A stretch of 36,078 bases of DNA from Oscillospiraceae bacterium (GTDB lineage Bacteria; Bacillota; Clostridia; Oscillospirales; Ruminococcaceae): the NCBI GenBank assembly GCA_017427265.1, contig JAFRTG010000025.1, forward strand, positions 1 through 36,078, written 5' to 3'. A model generated the notes under the pieces. The model had not been told where the DNA came from. It did not search any database and saw only the letters and a list, made by a program, of their open reading frames with translations. Position numbers and translations under genes: made by a program. Positions 21,674-29,181 of the stretch are shown piece by piece. Each line of letters begins with the position of its first letter. Position 1 is the first letter of the stretch.

Positions 21674-22134
21674 AAGTAAAGCGCGATACATACGGCGGGC
21701 TCAGATACCTGAAACACGCTGTGAAGTATCTGGAGGACGGAGAAAAAGCGCTGTATACCGGAAGCTTCGGCGTCACACCGGAACCTCTGGAGGATACATT
21801 TGCGCAGATGGTCGCAGTACGGAAGTATTTTGGCAAGGTGAGCGGAAATCCGCTGATGCATTTCATCATATCCTTTGACGAGAAGGTTGTGACATTGAAT
21901 CAGGCGATTGATTCTGCCTCGCAGCTGACAAACTTCTTCAGCAACGAATATCAGGGGGTCTGGTGCGTGCATTATAAAAAGCGCGCCGGTTCCTATTTTC
22001 ATGTGCATATCGTCATGAACACCGTGAGCTTTGTCAACGGCAAAATGTATCATAGCTCGGCATCTGAGATTGCGCGGTTCAGGGATTATGCGAAATGTGT
22101 GCTGAATTCTGATGTCAGATGGTTCTTCGCATGA
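21661..22134 (+). CDS. Short relaxase/mobilization nuclease
   Basis: A 157-residue protein resembling the N-terminal catalytic domain of relaxases. The metal-binding HUH-type motif is seen as FHVHIVMNTV (about residues 118-127), preceded by the MHFIISFDEKV strand and WCVHYKKRAG. The candidate catalytic Tyr is among Y11, Y16 or Y23 in the first 25 residues. It should nick oriT and pilot the DNA strand. It has no helicase or accessory C-terminal domain; the very short length could be natural for this group, or it may be cut at DVRWFFA. It is translated with the MobC-like gene by overlap. Confidence 0.7.
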   Translation: MVLLKVKRDTYGGLRYLKHAVKYLEDGEKALYTGSFGVTPEPLEDTFAQMVAVRKYFGKVSGNPLMHFIISFDEKVVTLNQAIDSASQLTNFFSNEYQGVWCVHYKKRAGSYFHVHIVMNTVSFVNGKMYHSSASEIARFRDYAKCVLNSDVRWFFA

Positions 22135-22372
22135 TGTATCGGTTTAGAGCTTCGGCAATTGATAGAATCTTTGATTCTATGCGATGCGTAACGATGTGAT
22201 TGACAGCAGCATGATATCGTACAATCAGAATACCTGATTTAATTATATGCGCAATCCAGCGTCAAATACATTGCCTGCTCAGCACCATACCTTGAATACC
22301 GCTCACGGTATTCACCTTGATTCGAAAGTCGCTTGGCAATAACATCCTAAATATGATGAAAAGAATAAACAG

Positions 22373-22402
22373 AAGTTGAGGGCGCATATGCGTCCTCAAC
22401 TT
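22373..22402 (+). terminator. Terminator after the mobilization operon
   Basis: A 30-base near-perfect palindrome, AAGTTGAGG and CGCAT against ATGCG and CCTCAACTT with a single G-T pair, about 240 bases past the relaxase stop, followed by TTACTTGTG. Two smaller stems at 22162-22180 and 22294-22313 lie between. Confidence 0.55.
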
Positions 22403-22542
22403 ACTTGTGTGCGGGAATGGAGGGCAATCGTCTTTGCAGCAATAACAAGCGCCGTTTCAGCCGTCAAATAAATTTACGAACTGGATATGTGCAGCATGCT
22501 ATTACAATTAGTTTAGGACAATTTACTGGTAGGATATTGCTG

Positions 22543-23106
22543 CTAATCCTCTTTGTGCGTTGTTACAGATAGCAACAAAGGCCGTACCTCTCGTTTGGCG
22601 AAGTCTACAAAATTGGTATGAAGAAACTGTACATCTTGTTGTAGCCACTTGACTATAGCGGCATTTCATGCTATAACAACTACATTAAACCAAACATATG
22701 GCATCATTTGGCCATACATTTTCATTGATACAATATTGACTGTAAGCTGATTGGCTCTCACTTTAAGCCACTGCAAATCAAGTCGAAGTAATTCCGTAAA
22801 ATCAGATAAATCTATCCCATACAATGGAAAGATATGCACTCTGAGAAGACGGAATTTTTCTTTTCCCTTGGCCTTACGCCACTGCTTACGGGTGACTTCC
22901 GGCCTAACAGATTGATATTTTGACAGAATTAATCGACATGATATTGGGCAAAATTGCGCTGCCTGTATATGTCTTTTTAAAGATTGTCAGCATCCATAGT
23001 GGCGATTTGTATTGCAAAAGATATATATATTATCAAAATCGACAACTGATAGACTTTCATAGGCATGATTAGTTAACTCAAATTTCACGAAATCAATTAT
23101 AGCGAT
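22543..23106 (-). pseudogene. Decayed gene of unknown family with two internal stops
   Basis: One minus-strand frame stays protein-like from 23106 to 22543 but contains TGA at 22989-22987 and TGA at 22668-22666, and has no start codon. Pieces read NRHYGC before the first stop, then CPISCRLILSKYQSV, TRKQWRKAKGKEKFRLLRV, GIDLSDFTELLRLDLQWLK, and after the second stop a tail such as FVDFAKREVRPLL. Cys/His pairs suggest a zinc-binding protein, possibly DNA-interacting. I cannot name a family. The base composition is distinctly A/T-rich. It fills what otherwise looks like a 1.1-kb gene-free gap between the relaxase and the IS110 remnant. Confidence 0.55.
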
Positions 23107-23250
23107 TTAGATGCCGTTCTCGCTCAATTCTATATATACATAGTGGGATACACAATTTTAGTAGATTGATATGAGGGAGAGTGTTCCATGATATGAATCA
23201 ATTCAAATTGTGCTAAACAGACGTTTTAAGAGAAGGCTAAAATTTTATAA

Positions 23251-24420
23251 AAAGAAGGAGCGTATGCATTTTCAAATGACGTTGAGGGATTTGCAGGCTT
23301 TCTGGAATGGGTGTCAGATATTCAGGAGAAGACCGGGAAGGAAACCGTCATACCGGGCATGGAGCCCACAGGGCATTATTGGTTCAATCTCGCATTGTTT
23401 CTTCGGGATAACGGAATACAGCCTGTACTCGTTAACCCCCTTCATGTAAAACGCAGCAAGGAGCTCGATGATCACCTGCCGAGCAAGAATGACATGAAGG
23501 ATCCGAAAACGATTGCAAAGCTTGTCATTGAGGGCAGATATGTAAATCCGTATTTGCCGGAAGGAATCTATGCAGAGATCAGGAATGCATCGAATATGCG
23601 CTTTCAGATCGAAGCAGAACTGACACGAAACAAGAACCGCATTCAACGCTGGTTTGCCATTTACTTTCCTGAATATACCGAAGTATACGGAAGTTTTGAT
23701 GCGATCAGCAGCATGATGATACTCAGACAGGCGGCATTGCCGTGTGACATCATAAATCTCGGAGCAGACAGGATCAATCAGATATGGCGTGATGCGAAGC
23801 TGAGAGCGGTCGGTAAAAAGAGGGCGCAGACCCTGGTTGACGCTGCACAGCGAAGTATTGGCTATACAGAAGGACTGGATACTGCCAGATTCGAGATGAC
23901 GCTTCTGCTTGAGGATTATGACAGACTGCAGAGCCGGCTGAAGCAGATAACAGAACTGATTGAAAAACTGGTCAGAAAGGTGCCTTATGCTGAAAAGCTG
24001 CTGCAGATCAAAGGCATCGGCATGAAGACCGTGTCAGGATTTATCGCAGAGGTCGGAGACATCATTCGTTTTACAGACGCAAAGCAAATTCAGAAGCTTG
24101 CAGGGCAGGCAATTGTTGAAAACAGTTCCGGCAAGCATAACGGAAAGTCAAGGATCAGCAAACGAGGACGGAAACGCCTTCGGTATCTGCTGTTTGAAGC
24201 AGTTTTATCCTTGGCTGCAACCAATCCGGAATTCAGGGAAATACACCGCTATTACACAAGCAGGAAAATAAATCCGCTGAAGACAATGCAGTCACTGACA
24301 GCATTGTCAAATAAGCTGATACGGGTGTTTTATACGATCCTGAAACACGGTGTTGACTACGATCCGAAGAAACTATTAAGCGACATCAGGCGTCCTGAAG
24401 AAATGCCGCAAGCGGCATAA
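23251..24420 (+). pseudogene. IS110-family transposase, 5'-truncated
   Basis: The frame 23251-24420 (390 codons) encodes most of an IS110 transposase. The N-terminal RuvC-like DEDD domain keeps the second acid in PGMEPTGHYWFN and the DHLPSKNDMKDPKTI acidic pair. The C-terminal Transposase_20 domain has GIGMKTVSGFIAEVG, KLAGQAIVENSSGKHNGK and SKRGRKRLRYLL. Before KEGAYAFSNDVEGFAGF there is only a TAA stop at 23248, so the first ~50 residues, including the first catalytic Asp, are gone. The earliest in-frame ATG is at 23311. It is therefore probably inactive. IS110 enzymes insert DNA guided by a bridge RNA from the element's non-coding end. Confidence 0.85.
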
Positions 24421-24700
24421 ACAGGTGTAAGTCCTACCAGCTGAACTTACAGAGAACGTCCGCCGAAAGGTGCTGTAACGGAAGCGAAGCAAATACTACA
24501 AAAAGGAAGAGCCAGCAGTCGGCAGGAATATTCACCATGAGGCATGACCTCGCGAAGGAGCTGCACTGACGCCCGGTTATGGACAGGCAGGACGAAGGAA
24601 GTTGGGACTCTGCAAGACGGATGATCCCGTTGGACATAGGAGGTTCGCTGCCGTAACGGAATGGGTTTGCATCAAGGCCTTTTGAAAATAAATCAAAAGA
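24421..24700 (+). ncRNA. Structured non-coding end of the IS110 element, bridge-RNA candidate
   Basis: No reading frame lies here, yet it is rich in possible pairing: TGTAAGT (24426-24432) with ACTTACA (24445-24451); CGCC-gaaa-GGTG (24461-24472), a GNRA-capped stem inside CGT/ACG; GGGA with TCCC near 24605-24632; and CTTTTGA with TCAAAAG (24679-24699), a terminator-like hairpin. It starts directly after the transposase stop. IS110/IS1111 elements carry such RNA on one side of the transposase gene. Identity as a bridge RNA is inference; a group II intron domain V was not seen. Confidence 0.45.
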
Positions 24701-24790
24701 CGTTTGTCTTGTTGTACCCTAAAAACGTTATCATCCGCACTTTATGCTATGGATTGTCCTTTACCATGCTCTACCCTGACGTTCATCTTT

Positions 24791-24819
24791 TTGAAAAACA
24801 GAGATATCGTTAGTATACG
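24791..24819 (+). promoter_or_regulatory. Promoter of the sortase operon
   Basis: TTGAAA (24791-24796), 17-base spacer, TATACG (24814-24819), about 40 bases before the ribbon-helix-helix gene. Confidence 0.5.
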
Positions 24820-24857
24820 AGAGCAATCAAAAGATACTATGAGGAGGTCAATCCATA

Positions 24858-25043
24858 ATGAGAACCAAGCAGTCTGATCCATCCACAATTAAATCAAACG
24901 TAATTCGCCTCCGAGTAACAGAGGCAGAAGCAGAGTTGTTTAAAAGAAAGTCAAAGGAAGCTGGCTGCAAGACTGTAAGCGAGTACATTCGCATTTGCTG
25001 CATAGAAGATGAAAAAGGTCGTAAAAATGCGGACAAGGGTTAA
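24858..25043 (+). CDS. Small ribbon-helix-helix DNA-binding protein
   Basis: A 61-residue protein that fits a ribbon-helix-helix domain: a beta strand SNVIRLRVTEAEAELF, helix FKRKSKEAGC and then the second helix TVSEYIRICCIEDE. Similar proteins act as MobC relaxosome factors, antitoxins or transcription repressors. ATG at 24858 follows GAGGAGG with a 10-base gap. It overlaps the next gene by 17 bases and heads the sortase operon, so it more likely regulates this operon. No toxin gene adjoins it. Confidence 0.7.
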   Translation: MRTKQSDPSTIKSNVIRLRVTEAEAELFKRKSKEAGCKTVSEYIRICCIEDEKGRKNADKG

Positions 25044-25710
25044 AGCATTGATAACTGCAGCATCAGTTCTATCAATAGCTGTATGCTCTCCAATCACAAC
25101 TTCGGCTGCCACTGTAGGCGATGTTATTACATATGCTTATCAGGTTGGAATGCCTGAAGAAATGATACAGGAATACATTGCGATGGGCAGCGGGCACGAG
25201 TGGACATCGGCACAATGCGATCAAGCTATTGCAATATTAAGTTCATGGGCGGTTGAACGAGATTCAGCTATCAGTGAAAGCAACAGTCCCTCTCAGACAA
25301 GTCTTGATTTGATAGAGCCTGAAGAATTTAAAGAGATGACGATTGACGAAAAGCAGGAATATATCACCTCGATTCCAAGTGATCAGAAGCAGGAATATCT
25401 TGATGTCATGACGAACGATGAAAAGAATCAGCTTTTGAAAAAACTGGATACCTCAGAACAGGTAGAAGTTATTGCAGAAATGTTAGGCGTTGGCGATCCG
25501 TTTGGCTATAACTTTTCAATTGAGGATATATCCGATGGATCGGTTATGATCAGTGCAAGGGACAAGGATAAAAAGCTCATTGGTGTAACTGTACTTGGTG
25601 ATTCAGTTGAGAAAACAGGCAAAACATATACATATCCGATCTTAATTGCCTTTAGTATTATTCTTTCATCATCAGCAGGTATTGTGACTCTTTTCAAAAA
25701 GGAAAGGTGA
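25027..25710 (+). CDS. Secreted protein with C-terminal membrane anchor
   Basis: A 227-residue protein without a family that I know. A signal peptide (about 1-27) ends TTSA-A. The middle holds an acidic segment of DEKQEY/DQKQEY/DEKNQL repeats (about 105-145). The C-terminus has a 20-residue membrane helix followed by KKER, as in sortase substrates, but the expected LPXTG is replaced by VEKTG just before the helix. The next gene is a sortase. Start: ATG at 25027 behind AAGG; an in-frame ATG at 25009 is possible. It may be a substrate of the neighbouring sortase or simply a single-pass protein. Confidence 0.7.
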   Translation: MRTRVKALITAASVLSIAVCSPITTSAATVGDVITYAYQVGMPEEMIQEYIAMGSGHEWTSAQCDQAIAILSSWAVERDSAISESNSPSQTSLDLIEPEEFKEMTIDEKQEYITSIPSDQKQEYLDVMTNDEKNQLLKKLDTSEQVEVIAEMLGVGDPFGYNFSIEDISDGSVMISARDKDKKLIGVTVLGDSVEKTGKTYTYPILIAFSIILSSSAGIVTLFKKER

Positions 25711-25715
25711 AAGTA

Positions 25716-26405
25716 ATGGGGAAAAAGCCTCTTTTGCCGCAGATACTTATGCCTTTTTTCATTACAGCCTTTTGCGGCGGAATACTTTTCTTGCTTTCCA
25801 TTAAGCCCTATGAGAAGGCACAGACCTATCTGAAGGTCGGTTTTATGGATAACAATAATGTGATTCCGCAGAGTGAAGGGATTGTTGGTCTGAACATCGT
25901 GCAAACTGATATAGATACTGAGTTTACAGGTGAAACCTTGAAAAACGGTGAAATTGTCTATCCGGAATTCGGCACCCAGTATGCAGTAATCGAGTGCGAG
26001 CAAGCTGATATTTTTGTTCCGGTTTACTGGGGCAGAGGATCTGAGCTGCTTGAACTTGGCGGCTGCAATACACCTTCATCTGTTCCGGCTGGAGGTGAAG
26101 GAAATACCGTTATCAGTGCACATGTGAACACTTTCTTTGCGGATCTTGACAAGGTAAAGGTCGGTGATGAAGTCAAGGTTTATACTGATTACGGGCGTTT
26201 CACATATAAAGTGTCAGAGCTTATTGAGTTTCAAACTGCTGATAAGAAATATCTTAAAAAAGGTGATAAGGATATATTGACTTTATATACCTGCGAGAAG
26301 GATCTGCTTGCATCCTCAGATAAGAGAATCGGATGTATCTGCGATCTGAAAAAGCGTGAGTTTTACAAGGAAGCAGAAGTGAAGGAGAATGCCGATGAAA
26401 AGTAA
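25716..26405 (+). CDS. Sortase
   Basis: A 229-residue transpeptidase with an N-terminal membrane helix (about 8-29) and an extracellular beta-barrel. The catalytic triad can be placed: His136 in SAHVNTFF, Cys193 in LTLYTCEK and Arg204 in SSDKRIGC. TLYTC and the preceding FADLDKVKVGDEV are strong sortase signatures; the class cannot be fixed by eye. It anchors proteins to peptidoglycan or joins pilin-like subunits. ATG at 25716 follows AAGGTGA; a GTG at 25707 would overlap the previous stop. The LPQTG LRR protein at 3274 is a possible substrate, as is the preceding gene product. Confidence 0.88.
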   Translation: MGKKPLLPQILMPFFITAFCGGILFLLSIKPYEKAQTYLKVGFMDNNNVIPQSEGIVGLNIVQTDIDTEFTGETLKNGEIVYPEFGTQYAVIECEQADIFVPVYWGRGSELLELGGCNTPSSVPAGGEGNTVISAHVNTFFADLDKVKVGDEVKVYTDYGRFTYKVSELIEFQTADKKYLKKGDKDILTLYTCEKDLLASSDKRIGCICDLKKREFYKEAEVKENADEK

Positions 26406-27246
26406 GATCAGGGATGTTTTTAGCGTTCTCATTTGTATAATCCTTGTGTTTGTAATAATAGGTACTATTGGTGTGATTACGGCAGATAAGCTGTATACTG
26501 CTCAGTATTTCCGTATGCAGGCAGAGAAAACGAATACCTATGAAAATGCATATCAAACCTTGATGAAGCGCTTTTCTGATAATTGTAGTGTATCGAATAT
26601 CCCTGTAGAAGTCTATGAGAAGGCTTTTGCAAAAGACTGGATGAGAAATGCGATTGATGAAAAAATCAACAGCACTTTCGATCAGCGTAAAGCGGATATT
26701 GATTGTTCAGCAGTTGAAAAAAGCATAACAGAATACTTTGAGAATTATGCTCATGAAGCTCATGTCGTGAAGGACGAAACCTATGATAAAAAACTTGCTG
26801 AGTCGATCAGCTATGCTGAAAATGCAGCATTGAACGCAGCAGACGTTTACTCCTTAGATGTGATGGAAAGGGCTGGAATAACTGCGAAAATATCGTCATA
26901 TGTCGGACATGCAAGAAAGTATCTGTATCCGTGTATCATTTTGACGATCGTATTGGGCGTTATCCTGGTAATACTTAAACGCTCTGCTTACTGGACAGGA
27001 ACTGCTTTATTCACAGCCGGAGCGCTGATGACTGTTCCGACAGCAGTTGTATTATCGACTGATATGATCCAGAGGTTTTCCCTGAAGGATTATACGACAT
27101 ATCATCTTGTCACAGGAGTCTTAAACGCAGTGACGAAAAATGTCATGATAACCGGAATAGTTATGCTGCTGATTGGCGTTTTCATGATTGTACTTTCAAT
27201 GGTTACAGTTTCGCAGAAGCAGCAGAATACCGCACATGGAGAATAA
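26395..27246 (+). CDS. Four-helix membrane protein of the sortase operon
   Basis: A 283-residue protein: one N-terminal helix (about 8-32), a large extracytoplasmic, mostly helical domain (about 33-178), then three helices (about 180-200, 205-227 and 250-275) and a short cytoplasmic tail. I do not know the family. ATG at 26395 follows GAAGGAGA and overlaps the sortase stop by 11 bases. Together with the sortase and the anchored protein it makes a three-gene secretion or surface-assembly unit; a role as an assembly partner of the sortase is inferred from position. Confidence 0.7.
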   Translation: MKSKIRDVFSVLICIILVFVIIGTIGVITADKLYTAQYFRMQAEKTNTYENAYQTLMKRFSDNCSVSNIPVEVYEKAFAKDWMRNAIDEKINSTFDQRKADIDCSAVEKSITEYFENYAHEAHVVKDETYDKKLAESISYAENAALNAADVYSLDVMERAGITAKISSYVGHARKYLYPCIILTIVLGVILVILKRSAYWTGTALFTAGALMTVPTAVVLSTDMIQRFSLKDYTTYHLVTGVLNAVTKNVMITGIVMLLIGVFMIVLSMVTVSQKQQNTAHGE

Positions 27247-27249
27247 ACA

Positions 27250-27267
27250 GGTGGGCTTTCGCCCACC
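27250..27267 (+). terminator. Short hairpin after the sortase operon
   Basis: GGTGGGC (27250-27256) pairs with GCCCACC (27261-27267), loop TTTC, four bases past the stop. There is no T tail; the stronger hairpin at 27338-27376 is the better terminator. Confidence 0.4.
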
Positions 27268-27337
27268 GCAAACCACAATTCTTTTGCCGGCAGACCGGTC
27301 AGGTTTGATACGTCGTTTTTGAAACAGCGGTACAAAA

Positions 27338-27376
27338 AGCACGGGTATGATGCGATTGAGGTATCATACCCGTGCT
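27338..27376 (+). terminator. Strong terminator of the sortase operon
   Basis: A perfect 14-bp stem (27338-27351 with 27363-27376), preceded by AAAAA and followed by CTCTT. It ends right before a new consensus promoter. Confidence 0.65.
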
Positions 27377-27379
27377 CTC

Positions 27380-27408
27380 TTGACAAATCCGGCATTATGT
27401 GCTATAAT
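27380..27408 (+). promoter_or_regulatory. Perfect consensus promoter before the broken amidase
   Basis: TTGACA (27380-27385), 17-base spacer, TATAAT (27403-27408), matching the sigma-A consensus in all twelve positions. It drives the amidase remnant. Confidence 0.8.
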
Positions 27409-28033
27409 GGAAATAACGAAAATACGAAGAAAACAGGGCTCTATTTAAGTTGATTCGCCGCACGGCGGACTGGACGGCGGATGCTCCACCGCGGACGGAA
27501 TCCCGGAAAAAGGAATCAATCTTGCAATCGTGATGCATCTGCGCAGTCTGCTGGAATGTTCCGGCTACGAGGTCCGGCTGACGCGGGATTCTGACCGTTC
27601 CATTCACGACAAAGGCATTGAGGGCATCGCAGCGCAGAAAAGCTCCGATATGGATAACCGTCTTGCAATTCTGAATGCGCAGGAACCGGCCGTCTGTCTC
27701 TCTGTTCACCAAAATCAGTTTACCGATCCGCAGTACAGCGGTGCACAGATGTTCTATTCCGATACGGCGGACGGCAGCGAAGGCCTCGCAGAAGCCCTGC
27801 AGACGGCCTTCCGGACAATGCTCCAGCCGGGGAACGACCGCGCTGTCAAGCACTGCGGAAAAGAGCTCTTCCTCTGTTATTTCTGCAAGCACCCGATGGT
27901 CATGGCAGAATGCGGATTTCTTTCCAATCCGGAAGAAGCCAAGCGCCTCACCGATCCGGATTATCAGAAGCAGGTCGCATTTACACTGTATGCCGGCCTG
28001 ACCAGCTGGCTCTCAAAGCAGAATGCAGTCTGA
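27407..28033 (+). pseudogene. N-acetylmuramoyl-L-alanine amidase (Amidase_3) interrupted by a stop
   Basis: The reading frame 27449-28033 has all catalytic pieces of a zinc amidase: first ligand His in VDSPHGGLDGG, Glu in GIPEKGINLA, second His in CLSVHQNQF, and AECGFLSN with the catalytic Glu. Just before VDSPHGG the same frame has TAA at 27446-27448; upstream it stays open to ATG at 27407, which overlaps the -10 box and has no ribosome site. Expression from ATG 27530 would drop the first zinc ligand. So it is probably a pseudogene cutting cell-wall peptides in its functional relatives. A non-AUG start after the stop cannot be excluded. Confidence 0.6.
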
Positions 28034-28076
28034 ACACCGGTTCTGCCGTGCTGCGGAAAAATATCCGGATTCGCAC

Positions 28077-28105
28077 TTGCTTTTTTCCGGAAACTGTGTT
28101 ATAAT
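28077..28105 (+). promoter_or_regulatory. Promoter of the lipoprotein gene
   Basis: TTGCTT (28077-28082), 17-base spacer, TATAAT (28100-28105). Confidence 0.6.
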
Positions 28106-28171
28106 AAGGAATAACGCATCGAGAGGGTTATTTGATGCTGAAAAATTCAGGTCTCAGGAGGATCTTATCAT

Positions 28172-28825
28172 ATGAAAAAAATGCGCCAGTCCACTTCCCT
28201 GCTGCTCGCCGCAGCACTGTGCTGCTCTGCAGCGCTCAGCCTGACCGGCTGCGCCAACAATAAAAACACCAGCACACCGCAGAACGACGGAGAAACCGTC
28301 TCCTATGAAAGCGCCTACACCCCGGAGGTTCCGGAAAATCCGGTCGCGGAAAATGTTCCCGGCAAGGAGATCAAAGCCGAGATCGGCGAAGAGCTTACCT
28401 ATGACAACAAGCTCAGCATCCGCCTGAATCAGGTGATTGAGCTGGATGCAGTAGACAAATCCCAGTTCCGCGTTCTGCTTGCAGAAATGACCATCGTCAA
28501 CAATTCCGACAAGAAGATCGACTGCCAGACGCTGACGCACTTCGCCGCAACGATCGACGACAAGTCCGACGACAACATCGTCCGTGATGTCACGGCAGGT
28601 GTTCTGGCCAGAAAATACTACACCAAGATCAACAGCTCGCTCCAGAGCTTCAACCAGGAGATTGCGCCCGGCGAAACGGCAAACGGTTATGTTCACATCT
28701 ACGCACCGTCTACCTGGAACGATATGAAGCTGATCTACAAGCCGTATAAGTACTACAACAATGACCAGATCGTCTTTAATATTGATGAGACCAAGCTGAC
28801 GCACTATGCAGAGGCTCTGAACTGA
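28172..28825 (+). CDS. Lipoprotein with DUF4352/DUF5067-like domain
   Basis: A 217-residue protein exported by a lipoprotein signal: basic N-terminus, hydrophobic SLLLAAALCC, lipobox LTGC with Cys27 as the lipid site. A disordered linker (about 28-60) precedes an immunoglobulin-like beta domain (about 65-205, e.g. LAEMTIVNNSDKKI and APGETANGYVHIYAP) like the telokin-type DUF4352/DUF5067. Such proteins sit on the outer membrane face and act as sensors or chaperones; no specific partner is visible. ATG at 28172 follows AGGAGGAT. It is monocistronic, closed by a hairpin at 28861. Confidence 0.85.
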   Translation: MKKMRQSTSLLLAAALCCSAALSLTGCANNKNTSTPQNDGETVSYESAYTPEVPENPVAENVPGKEIKAEIGEELTYDNKLSIRLNQVIELDAVDKSQFRVLLAEMTIVNNSDKKIDCQTLTHFAATIDDKSDDNIVRDVTAGVLARKYYTKINSSLQSFNQEIAPGETANGYVHIYAPSTWNDMKLIYKPYKYYNNDQIVFNIDETKLTHYAEALN

Positions 28826-28860
28826 GGCGGCAATCCACCGGTCAATTTCCGTATGAAAAG

Positions 28861-28888
28861 CGGGCGCTGACAGACAAGTCGGCGCCCG
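28861..28888 (+). terminator. Terminator of the lipoprotein gene
   Basis: CGGGCGC (28861-28867) pairs with GCGCCCG (28882-28888) plus an inner GAC/GTC pair, followed by TTATTTT. Confidence 0.7.
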
Positions 28889-28905
28889 TTATTTTGCGGA
28901 CAGAT

Positions 28906-28943
28906 ACAGAAAAGGCGCTGTGTAGCATCAGCGTCTTTTCTGT
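28906..28943 (-). terminator. Terminator of the SPFH operon
   Basis: ACAGAAAAGgCGCTG (28906-28920) pairs with CAGCGtCTTTTCTGT (28929-28943), one mismatch. On the minus strand it lies 10 bases after the stop of the last gene. Confidence 0.65.
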
Positions 28944-28953
28944 TCATATCCTA

Positions 28954-29181
28954 TTATTTCTTTGGCGGATCGGCAGGCGAAAACGTATCCGGATCGAGTC
29001 CGAGCGGTGCGTCAATTTCCGTGCCGACATATCCTCCGTTTTTTCTCCGCTGCTTCACACATTCCGTCAGCAGATATTCAATCTGTCCGTTGACAGAGCG
29101 GAAGTCGTCCTCAGCCCACGCGGCAATGGCCTGATAGAGCTTTTCGGAAAGCCGCAGCGGAATCTGCTTCTTTTCAGCCAT
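28954..29181 (-). CDS. Arc-like ribbon-helix-helix protein fused to the SPFH operon
   Basis: A 75-residue protein with a ribbon-helix-helix: IPLRLSEKLYQAIAAWAEDD and then FRSVNGQIEYLLTECV, both helices intact, followed by a short Pro/Gly-rich tail. Its ATG overlaps the SPFH stop codon (TGATG), so both are translated from one mRNA. Arc-like proteins regulate transcription, but coupling with an SPFH gene is a recurrent Firmicutes arrangement of unknown meaning. It could repress its own operon. Confidence 0.75.
   Translation of the reverse strand: MAEKKQIPLRLSEKLYQAIAAWAEDDFRSVNGQIEYLLTECVKQRRKNGGYVGTEIDAPLGLDPDTFSPADPPKK

Larger units (their letters stand above)
12820..22402. mobile_element. 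Integrated mobilizable element with serine recombinase and MobC/relaxase
   Basis: From left to right: large serine recombinase at the edge, 39-residue peptide, large ATPase, unknown protein, a GATase-peptide-amidoligase-DUF960 operon, oriT-like repeats, MobC-like protein and relaxase. Recombinase at one end and mobilization genes at the other is the usual plan of a small element that hitch-hikes on another conjugative machine; no type IV secretion genes are present. Left end is near 12755-12846. The right end is unclear (about 22140-24850) because relics follow. I could not identify an att core by eye. Confidence 0.6.

Noticed and set aside
22373-22402. 30-base palindrome as an att site of the element
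   Set aside because: No matching sequence was found near the recombinase end, and it is followed by a T-rich run, so a terminator is simpler.
24421-24660. Possible group II intron 3' end
   Set aside because: GTGTAAGTCC is reminiscent, but no domain V hairpin, reverse transcriptase or maturase is seen; an IS110 non-coding end explains the position better.
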